Shown here piece after piece: positions 1 to 5,585 of a DNA stretch of 6,054 nt (within the stretch, counting starts at the first letter, position 1; each line of letters starts with the position of its first letter). The DNA lies in the NCBI GenBank assembly GCA_022447885.1, contig JAKUTA010000080.1:1-6054 (forward strand), written 5' to 3'. A program made the position numbers and the translations under genes. The notes beneath the pieces are model-generated. The model did no database searches and was not told the origin of the DNA. It saw only the letters and a list, made by a program, of their open reading frames with translations. This stretch comes from Candidatus Poseidoniales archaeon (GTDB lineage Archaea > Thermoplasmatota > Poseidoniia > Poseidoniales > Thalassarchaeaceae).

Positions 1-1
1 C

Positions 2-946
2 CGGGGCAGCGCTGACATCTCCATCGAGGAGTTGAGAGAGCAGGTCGTGTTCATGCTCGGCGTCATCGTCGTGCTGCTGGGAGGAGAGTTCGTCTACCGT
101 TGGCTGACAGACCCCGCGGACTCGCTCTCGTGGATCCAGATCGCTGACGCCTGGATCTGGAACAGCCTGCACACCATGTTGTTCGGCTCCGGCTCGGTGA
201 CGGTGGTGGAGAGCACCTACGGCCTGCCCACAGTGTTGGAGTTCAACCACCCCTCGTTCGAACAACGGATCTGGCTCGAGGTCACCGATGAATGCGTGGG
301 TGTGCATGAGGTCGCGTTCGTCTCGCTGCTGATCGCGATCTCCCCCGGAGTGCCGCGGGGCCTGAAGGTCCGCGGCATCATCGCCATGGCCGTCGCCCTG
401 CAGATGATCAACATGGCCCGCCTGCTTGTTCTCTACCCGCTGGCGGTCACTGGCTGCCAAGCGGATCCGGGTGCCTACGGATGCGAGGACCCGATGTGGC
501 GCTTCCACGAATTCATGCTGCGCTTCGGTTTCATGCTGCTCATCGTCGTCGGCTGGCTCGTCTGGTTCGTGGTCGTCGATGGCGCCGGGCACCTGCGCCG
601 CCACCAGCGGCGCATCGAGAAGCGTGGTCCTGTCCAGCGGCGTCTGGCCGTGCGCGAATCGCTTCCGGACTGGTCGAAGGCGGCGCTGGCGGTAGCACTG
701 TTGCTGGCGGTGGGTGGAGTGTACACGCTGGCCTTCGACGACGAGGCACGGCAGCACAAACTGGAGGCGCAGGGGTGCGAAGACGTGATCTCAGCGGCGT
801 GCGGCAGAGAACTGCACGAATGGGATGACATCTCGGGCATAGCGCTGCGCCAACTGCTGCTGAGCGCATCACTCGTCGGCATCGCCACCGTGAGGCTCGA
901 AGTCGAGGCGGTGGACGCGGATCCTGCGACCACAGAAGAGGAATGA
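2..946 (+). CDS. Archaeosortase/exosortase-family transmembrane protease-transpeptidase, 5'-partial
   Basis: Members of this family are polytopic membrane cysteine enzymes that cut C-terminal sorting tails from exported proteins and help attach them to the cell surface. Counting from the TTG at 32, the expected triad is visible: Cys88 in DECVGVHE, Arg130 in INMARLL and His159 in WRFHEF, each at the edge of a hydrophobic segment. Likely membrane spans lie near residues 5-24, 92-108, 113-138, 160-183, 216-235 and 270-287. After the catalytic core there is a basic loop (about 186-208), then a span, a soluble stretch with Cys249 and Cys257, and a last span. The frame stays open for ten codons before the TTG to the window edge, and that TTG has GAGG only 2 bases away, too close for a normal ribosome site. 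I therefore read the gene as truncated at its start. The stop is 4 bases from the convergent helicase stop. Family assignment is firm; the subfamily is not determined. Confidence 0.85.
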   Translation, partial: RGSADISIEELREQVVFMLGVIVVLLGGEFVYRWLTDPADSLSWIQIADAWIWNSLHTMLFGSGSVTVVESTYGLPTVLEFNHPSFEQRIWLEVTDECVGVHEVAFVSLLIAISPGVPRGLKVRGIIAMAVALQMINMARLLVLYPLAVTGCQADPGAYGCEDPMWRFHEFMLRFGFMLLIVVGWLVWFVVVDGAGHLRRHQRRIEKRGPVQRRLAVRESLPDWSKAALAVALLLAVGGVYTLAFDDEARQHKLEAQGCEDVISAACGRELHEWDDISGIALRQLLLSASLVGIATVRLEVEAVDADPATTEEE

Positions 947-950
947 CGGC

Positions 951-2384
951 TCACTCGACGAGCCTGGCGTTCACTTCGGCTCCTTGCCAGCGACGCTTGG
1001 ACAGGATGCCGAGCACGGTCTCCACCCGGTCGCGGTGCACCTCGACGATGGACGTCGTATCGCCGACGTCTATCTCGCCGATGGCGATCTCGGGGAGGCG
1101 GGCCTCGCTGACGATCCAGTCGGAGAGGACGCGCCCCGATGCCGAGGAGTCGCTGCCGACATCGAGCGAGATTCGCACCATCCCGTACACGTTGGACAGT
1201 TCACCCCAATCCTGCTGACGCTTCACCGGGTCGCGGTCGAGGTGTTCCGGAAGTTCAGGGGGACCTGATTCCTCGATGTGCATCGTCCAGGTCGTCATGA
1301 TCTTCTGCAACTGATCCAGGTCCTCACGGCCGACGAACGACCACGCCTGCCCCTCACGACCCATGCGGCCCGTCCGGCCGATGCGGTGAACGTAGATTTC
1401 AGGGTCCGAAGGAAGATCGTAGTTCACGACGATGGTCACTCCTTCCACATCGAGGCCGCGGGCGGCCACATCGGTCGCCACCACCACCTGCTCCTTGCCC
1501 TCGCGGAACGAGTTCAGGATGCGCTCACGCCTGTTCTGCGGCAGGTCTCCGTGCAGGCCGGTGGCCGGGAAGCGAAACTTACCGAGCCTCTCGACGAGCA
1601 TGTCCACCATACGCTTGGTGTTGCAGAACACCAGCGCCTGGTCGTCATCACCCATCGTCGCGAGGATGCGACCCAGCGCCCATAGCTTGTTTGCGCGGCC
1701 GATCGGAATCCAGCGCTGCTCGATCTCGGGAATCTCCAGTTCCATCTCATCGGAGAGGACGTGCTCGGCGTCGGGAATGAATTCGTGCGCCGCTTCCAGC
1801 ACCTCGGCTGGGAAGGTTGCACTGAACAGCAGCGTCTGGCTGCGGTTGGACATCCGCTCGAGCACCCAGATCACATCCGGGAAGAACCCCATGTCGAGCA
1901 TCCGGTCCGCCTCATCGAGGCAGAGGAAGTGCGGAGTGGAGAGATCGATATGGCCGCGCTTGCACATGTCGATGACACGCCCGGGAGTGCCGACGATGAT
2001 GTCGACTCCGGCGTCGAGTTTCTTCGCCTGCTTCTCGAGATCGGTGCCGCCATAGACAGTGATCAGGTTCAGCCCCTTGTCGCCCTGCAGCCAGGACAGT
2101 TCCGCGGTCACCTGCACAGCCAGTTCGCGTGTGGGGGCGAGCGTGAGAGCCTGCAGTGTTCCGGTAGGAGAACAGCTCTCGATCATCGGGATGCCGAAGG
2201 CGGCGGTCTTGCCTGAGCCGGTGCGCGCCTGTCCGATGAGGTCCCGCCCATTGCGTGCAAGAGGTACGGTCTCGGCTTGAATCGGGGTGACCTCATCCCA
2301 GCCCTGATCACTGATGGCTCGCTGGACGGAGTCATCAAGGTCCCAATCACTGAAGCGAATGGTGCTCAACGCAGTCGTGCTCAT
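951..2384 (-). CDS. DEAD-box ATP-dependent RNA helicase with DbpA-type C-terminal RNA-binding domain
   Basis: This is an ATP-driven RNA unwinding enzyme of 477 residues, cytoplasmic, of the kind used in ribosome assembly, RNA decay or cold adaptation. All helicase motifs are intact: Q motif (Phe11, TPIQ 33-36), motif I ARTGSGKT 53-60, PTREL 84-88, GG 112-113, TPGR 133-136, DEAD 157-160, SAT 188-190, LVFCNT 251-256, ATDVAARGLD 303-312 and HRIGRTGR 333-340. Residues from about 398 to the end resemble the DbpA RNA-binding domain (LPEIAIGEIDV, then a strand-helix ending in RRWQGAEVNARLVE). In bacterial DbpA that domain binds 23S rRNA, so a large-subunit rRNA target is possible but is an inference. 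The ATG at 2384 is preceded by GGTGA with a 7-base spacer. It lies 20 bases after the stop of the small basic gene, so the two are probably co-transcribed. A bacterial-type gene like this in an archaeon would suggest old transfer. Confidence 0.96.
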   Translation of the reverse strand: MSTTALSTIRFSDWDLDDSVQRAISDQGWDEVTPIQAETVPLARNGRDLIGQARTGSGKTAAFGIPMIESCSPTGTLQALTLAPTRELAVQVTAELSWLQGDKGLNLITVYGGTDLEKQAKKLDAGVDIIVGTPGRVIDMCKRGHIDLSTPHFLCLDEADRMLDMGFFPDVIWVLERMSNRSQTLLFSATFPAEVLEAAHEFIPDAEHVLSDEMELEIPEIEQRWIPIGRANKLWALGRILATMGDDDQALVFCNTKRMVDMLVERLGKFRFPATGLHGDLPQNRRERILNSFREGKEQVVVATDVAARGLDVEGVTIVVNYDLPSDPEIYVHRIGRTGRMGREGQAWSFVGREDLDQLQKIMTTWTMHIEESGPPELPEHLDRDPVKRQQDWGELSNVYGMVRISLDVGSDSSASGRVLSDWIVSEARLPEIAIGEIDVGDTTSIVEVHRDRVETVLGILSKRRWQGAEVNARLVE

Positions 2385-2391
2385 ATCAGGT

Positions 2392-2396
2392 TCACC
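2392..2396 (-). promoter_or_regulatory. Shine-Dalgarno site of the DEAD-box helicase
   Basis: GGTGA on the minus strand lies 7 bases before the ATG at 2384. It sits inside the 20-base gap after the small basic gene, so translation of the helicase can start independently on a shared transcript. Confidence 0.6.
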
Positions 2397-2404
2397 GTGG
2401 GCGT

Positions 2405-2692
2405 TCAGTAGGTCTCAGCGTCGCGGATCTCCTGCTGGAGTTCGCCCATCCAGTACTTGCGACAGTACTCCTTTGACAGGTAGCGACTCTCATCGATGTG
2501 GCCGCTGGAACCCTCCTTGGTCATCTGACGCTTGCGGCTGACCGACTTGATGTCGGGAATCTTCTGGCGGACATGTTCCCGGATGTACTGCCGGAATTTA
2601 GCCGATTTCACCGGATTGTTGCCCTTGGCATTGCGACCATGCCACAGGCGCTCGAACTGCTCGCCCTTCCAATCACCGGTTTCGTCGCTCAA
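2405..2692 (-). CDS. Small basic protein of unknown function, 95 aa
   Basis: I do not recognise this protein. It is 95 residues, hydrophilic and strongly basic, with no membrane segment or signal peptide. The basic residues concentrate between about 20 and 60 (for example KSAKFRQYIREHVRQK and SVSRKRQMTK). The C-terminal third has aromatic residues (YLSKEYCRKYWMGEL) and looks helical. There is one cysteine (Cys77), so no zinc finger. The start is TTG at 2692, supported by GAGG at 2700-2703 with a 7-base spacer; a nearby ATG (2694-2696) is in another frame and stops after seven codons. It sits between the HEAT-repeat gene (67 bases upstream) and the DEAD-box helicase (20 bases downstream), all on one strand. 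The charge and position suggest nucleic-acid or ribosome binding, but this is inference. Its coding status rests on the ribosome site, the tight spacing and a natural amino-acid composition. Confidence 0.75.
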   Translation of the reverse strand: MSDETGDWKGEQFERLWHGRNAKGNNPVKSAKFRQYIREHVRQKIPDIKSVSRKRQMTKEGSSGHIDESRYLSKEYCRKYWMGELQQEIRDAETY

Positions 2693-2699
2693 GCATGCA

Positions 2700-2703
2700 C
2701 CTC
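2700..2703 (-). promoter_or_regulatory. Shine-Dalgarno site deciding the TTG start of the 95-aa gene
   Basis: GAGG on the minus strand lies 7 bases before the TTG at 2692-2690. It is what makes the non-ATG start credible, since the overlapping ATG at 2694-2696 opens only a seven-codon frame. Confidence 0.6.
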
Positions 2704-2729
2704 GGCGCTGCGGGGCACCTGCCCTCCCT

Positions 2730-2735
2730 CTTTAA
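2730..2735 (-). promoter_or_regulatory. Possible weak TATA-like box ahead of the 95-aa gene and helicase
   Basis: TTAAAG on the minus strand lies 38-43 bases before the TTG at 2692. In archaea transcription starts about 25 bases past such a box, which would leave a leader of roughly 15 bases holding the GAGG ribosome site. The match is short, so this is only a candidate for an internal promoter after the HEAT-repeat gene. Confidence 0.25.
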
Positions 2736-2747
2736 CGCTGCCGCATT

Positions 2748-2760
2748 ACCCCTTCGGGGT
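2748..2760 (-). repeat. Small perfect hairpin at the stop codon of the HEAT-repeat gene
   Basis: On the minus strand ACCCC-GAA-GGGGT forms a five-pair stem with a three-base loop, starting on the last base of the TGA stop. No T-tract follows, so it is not a classical terminator. It could affect readthrough, RNA stability or processing between the HEAT gene and the small basic gene, or be chance. Confidence 0.4.
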
Positions 2761-4199
2761 CAATTCTCGTCATCGTCTTCGAGGAGCCGATCCGGAACGT
2801 GTGCTCCTGGGTCGAAGGCCTCCACGGCATCCTGCCAATCGGGCTCCTCATCGACATCATGATCAGCACCCACATCGAGTCCGATGTCCGCTTCATCAGG
2901 CGCAGGACGCTCATCCTGTCCCTCAGGTGGTTGCTCCTGCGGGGGGTGCAGTTGGCCCTCGCCCAAGAGATGTTCATCATCTTCCGCTTCAGGCACTCCC
3001 TCCTCGATGTCGGCTAGCAACTGAGGCGGTTCACCCTGCCTGTGGTCATCCCCCTCCATCCGCTGCTCATCGACGGGGAGAGGAGCGAGGAAGCGGTTCT
3101 TCTCCTCCTCGCTCCCTTCGAGTTGCAGGTCAATTATCATGCCACGCAGCAGGTCACACAGTTCAGGGTCGGTCTCCTGCAGCAGCAACTGGTTTGCATG
3201 CTCGCGCACCTCGGACTCGATCAGCAGGCGCGGGAGCATGAGGATGCAGGTGTGCCGAATGGAACGGTGGCGATCTCGTGCTCCGTCGAGACAGAGTCGC
3301 TTCATGCGGAATCCTGTGACATCCATGCGATTCAGCGAACGCAGTGCGTGCGTGCGCACTGCGTCGTCCTCGTCGAACAGGGCCGTCTCGAGCAGGATCG
3401 CCGCGAGTCTGGGGGCGCTGTTGGCCAATGTCGCGAGCGTCCGCGCCGCATGAACGCGTACTGTGGCAGCCTCGTCCTGCAGTGACCATCCGATCAGGTC
3501 CCAGACCGCAGCCGAACGGGTCTTGGAGAGGCGCGGCAGCAACTTGCTCGCCTCGGTGCGCAACGGGACATCGTCCTCGCGGAGCAGTTCGTCCAGATGG
3601 ACAACGACCACCTCGGGCCATACCTGACACAAATCGCGCAACCCCTTGAAGGCCGCCTTCGAACGGTAACCGACCGACGATCTCAACTCCCTCCTGAGCG
3701 TTTCCTCCGTGGCCGACGGGAACACAGGCGCCACAGTGGCCAGACAGTCAGAGGCTGCCTTGCGCACGCTGAAGTCCACATCTTCGAGCAACTCGTGCAG
3801 GTGTTCGAACAGGTCCGTCACTATATTCAACGCGCAGTATGGCAGCGCGAACAGGCCGGCGATTCGCACCTCCGGTTTCAGGTCTGACAGGGCGCCTACG
3901 AGCGCCTGATGGGTCTCAACCTCACTCTTTCGGCTGACGCGTGGGAGCGCACGCACGCCATCGAGTCTGCTGACGAGGTGCGGCTGGTTGCCCCACTGCA
4001 CCTCGCACGCCTTGAGCGCTCCGGTGGCGAGCGGCAGCACGTCCGGGATGGAAATCGCATCCCAGACACCTTCACTGGGACGATATGCTGTGTCCACAAC
4101 CTTCCTGCGCCGGCGACCGGTGACCAGTGGCCTTCCCGTTCTCGGGTCGCGTGGGATGTATTCGTGAGCCATGATCTCAGCCTCTTTCGCGTTGTTCAT
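2760..4199 (-). CDS. HEAT-repeat protein with long acidic C-terminal tail
   Basis: This is a 479-residue soluble protein, probably a binding scaffold rather than an enzyme. Residues about 95-365 form repeated helix pairs of HEAT type; units with the typical D-x-V-R-x-x-A pattern are visible at VDFSVRKAASDCLATVAP, DDVPLRTEASKLLPRLS, EAATVRVHAARTLATLA and DDAVRTHALRSLNRM. The N-terminus carries a basic run (TGRRRRKVV, near 27-35). From about 376 to the end the protein changes into a Pro/Glu/Asp/His-rich tail ending in LLEDDDEN, likely disordered. The ATG at 4199 has GAGG with a 5-base spacer; a second ATG at 4172 (MAHEY) also has GAGG, 8 bases away, so a start nine residues shorter is equally possible. 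The next gene on the strand is the small basic protein. Proteins of this repeat class bind partners through the inner helix surface; the partner here is unknown, and the basic neighbour is only a suggestion. Confidence 0.9.
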   Translation of the reverse strand: MNNAKEAEIMAHEYIPRDPRTGRPLVTGRRRRKVVDTAYRPSEGVWDAISIPDVLPLATGALKACEVQWGNQPHLVSRLDGVRALPRVSRKSEVETHQALVGALSDLKPEVRIAGLFALPYCALNIVTDLFEHLHELLEDVDFSVRKAASDCLATVAPVFPSATEETLRRELRSSVGYRSKAAFKGLRDLCQVWPEVVVVHLDELLREDDVPLRTEASKLLPRLSKTRSAAVWDLIGWSLQDEAATVRVHAARTLATLANSAPRLAAILLETALFDEDDAVRTHALRSLNRMDVTGFRMKRLCLDGARDRHRSIRHTCILMLPRLLIESEVREHANQLLLQETDPELCDLLRGMIIDLQLEGSEEEKNRFLAPLPVDEQRMEGDDHRQGEPPQLLADIEEGVPEAEDDEHLLGEGQLHPPQEQPPEGQDERPAPDEADIGLDVGADHDVDEEPDWQDAVEAFDPGAHVPDRLLEDDDEN

Positions 4200-4240
4200 T
4201 CGTGCCTCTGTACCATCGACCCTTATTCAGTCATCACTTC

Positions 4241-4263
4241 GCTGGCACGCCAGCCCTGAGGGC
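4241..4263. repeat. Two adjoining inverted repeats between the dehydrogenase and HEAT-repeat genes
   Basis: GCTGG-CACG-CCAGC (4241-4254) and GCCC-TGA-GGGC (4253-4263) are palindromes that overlap by two bases, in the 107-base gap between the dehydrogenase stop and the HEAT-gene start. They could be alternative RNA stems at the 3' end of the dehydrogenase mRNA or a protein-binding site upstream of the HEAT gene. No T-tract follows on the minus strand. Confidence 0.35.
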
Positions 4264-4306
4264 GCGCACACGGTCGTATGCCATCAACCTCTCGTACCGG
4301 CAGAGT

Positions 4307-5500
4307 TCACTCGGAAGTGAGCCTGAGCAGGTTTCCCTGGCTGTACTGACAGAAGTAGAGGTCACCGTCTGGGTGGAAACGCACCGGCAGAACCGTGGGC
4401 AGATCGTCTATGACCACCGTAACCACGCCGCGCCAACCTTGAGAGGTGTTGGAATCCTGCACCAGATCGATGCGTATCAGCTGCTCTCCATTGGGGACCA
4501 GAGTGTTCCATGAACCGAACACCGTGACGTAGACGGTTCTGTTTCCCCCGGGCAGGGATGAAGAGTCCGGGCGCACGTCGATGCCGTTCATCGAGGAGTG
4601 GGGGGTGAACGTGGCCACTGGGCCGAGGGTCCCTTCAGGTGAGGGGTTGTCCAGGGAGTCGTCAGGCCATCCGTAGGCGGCACCAGCCACCCACAGATTG
4701 AGCTCCTCCTGGGGATAATCGTCACCATCCCAATCGCGGCCGTTGTCGGTGAACAGGTAGCCGACCCCGTCCATCCAGGTCCCGTCATACGAGTTGCGCA
4801 CTCCGCTCGCCACCACGGAATGCTCACCAGTCCACGGATCGACCTCGAGCAGCGCGGCGTTGCGCACATCCTCCTCACTGCAGACGTTGCAGGTCGAACC
4901 GCTGTGCCACAGCAGACTGCCGTTGATGCCGGCCATCACGGCGTTCGTCTGGTGATTTCCCGATGGGATGCCGCTCACCAGCACATCACCGACACCCAGA
5001 CCCCAACTTCCGGGGTCCGTGTCGGCTTCCAGGTTCCAGGCGGTCAGCTTGCCCGCCTCCGTGACGAACAGTCGTTCACTGCCGTTGTCAGGGTCCGTCC
5101 AGGTCAGCGTACCGTGCGGCCTGTCCAATCCTGTCAACAGTTCCACAGGGGCCGCGAACCCACCGCTCTCGTTCATCTCGAGCGCCAGCAGACGCCCTTC
5201 CCGGTCGCAGACCAGCAGCCAGTCACTGCCATGCCAGTGCAGACAGGACGGACTTCCTAGGCCCGTGGCCACCTCCTCGAGCACGATCCCCTCTTCGAGC
5301 AGGTCGCGCGATCCCTCGCGCGCATAGGGGAGATAGATGCGCATCATCACCACACTTCCCAACATGGCCACGACGACGAGTGCCAGCAACAGCCGGCTGT
5401 ACGGTCTGGTCTCGCCGAAAGGCGCTGGTTCAAGCACCTCCTCTCCGCTGGCCGCAACGCGTTCGCCGGTGTCGTCAGAAGCACTCGAAGGATCCGCCAT
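4307..5500 (-). CDS. Membrane-anchored PQQ-type glucose/sorbosone dehydrogenase-like beta-propeller
   Basis: The protein resembles quinoprotein sugar/aldose dehydrogenases (GSDH family), which oxidise sugars outside the membrane with PQQ. From the ATG at 5500 it has 397 residues: an acidic cytoplasmic tail (1-30), one membrane span (about 36-57) acting as signal anchor, then a propeller to the end. Family signatures are clear: GNHQTNAV with His183 matching the catalytic-base region, GSTCNVC (201-207), GVRNSYDGTW with Arg235-Asn236, TDNGRDWDGDDYPQEELN (251-268), YGWPDD, HSSMNGIDVRP, and VFGSWN near 328. PQQ use and the substrate are inferred from the family. The start is uncertain: ATG 5500 has no close ribosome site, while GTG 5512, four codons earlier, has GGTG 5 bases ahead. 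The frame stays open to 5743, but that part overlaps the divergent gene and looks like antisense sequence. It has no PGF/PEF-type C-terminal sorting tail, so it is not an obvious archaeosortase substrate. Confidence 0.88.
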   Translation of the reverse strand: MADPSSASDDTGERVAASGEEVLEPAPFGETRPYSRLLLALVVVAMLGSVVMMRIYLPYAREGSRDLLEEGIVLEEVATGLGSPSCLHWHGSDWLLVCDREGRLLALEMNESGGFAAPVELLTGLDRPHGTLTWTDPDNGSERLFVTEAGKLTAWNLEADTDPGSWGLGVGDVLVSGIPSGNHQTNAVMAGINGSLLWHSGSTCNVCSEEDVRNAALLEVDPWTGEHSVVASGVRNSYDGTWMDGVGYLFTDNGRDWDGDDYPQEELNLWVAGAAYGWPDDSLDNPSPEGTLGPVATFTPHSSMNGIDVRPDSSSLPGGNRTVYVTVFGSWNTLVPNGEQLIRIDLVQDSNTSQGWRGVVTVVIDDLPTVLPVRFHPDGDLYFCQYSQGNLLRLTSE

Positions 5501-5585
5501 CACGGTGTGCACGACGGCACCGGTACATGATTCTTCAAGCGGCGGGTTGATGCCACTTCGCCACTGACGACGACCGGGGTGCAAC
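5501..5585. promoter_or_regulatory. Divergent intergenic region with presumed promoters in both directions
   Basis: These 85 bases separate the starts of the dehydrogenase-like gene (minus) and the partial unknown gene (plus), so both promoters should lie here or just inside the opposite gene. The most AT-rich piece is 5524-5539 (minus strand TTGAAGAATCATGTAC). It would place a minus-strand start close to the ATG at 5500, implying a very short leader. I see no clear TATA box for the plus-strand gene. Confidence 0.4.
5576..5581 (+). promoter_or_regulatory. Shine-Dalgarno site of the partial plus-strand gene
   Basis: GGGGTG stands 4 bases before the ATG at 5586. With the in-frame TGA at 5565-5567 it fixes the start of this gene and so argues against the long N-terminal extension of the opposite-strand dehydrogenase frame. 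Confidence 0.6.

Noticed and set aside
32..34. TTG as the true start of the archaeosortase
   Set aside because: The frame is open to the window edge and the GAGG is only 2 bases from the TTG, so an upstream start is more likely.
475..954. Minus-strand open frame of 159 codons opposite the archaeosortase
   Set aside because: Low-complexity Ser/Arg/Thr composition opposite a gene with a clear active site.
1432..2055. Plus-strand open frame of 207 codons inside the helicase
   Set aside because: It is antisense to conserved helicase motifs and consists largely of Ser, Arg and Thr, with no protein-like domain.
2760..3075. Frameshift as the cause of the HEAT protein's odd tail
   Set aside because: The other frames here give either a basic Met/Ser/Arg-rich or a strongly hydrophobic antisense sequence, neither more natural than the acidic tail.
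2498..3241. Plus-strand open frame of 247 codons
   Set aside because: It runs antisense across the 95-aa gene and the HEAT-repeat gene and has a repetitive Pro/His/Arg composition typical of GC-rich shadows.
4820..5260. Plus-strand open frame of 146 codons opposite the dehydrogenase
   Set aside because: It is antisense to well-conserved propeller motifs and shows no motif of its own.
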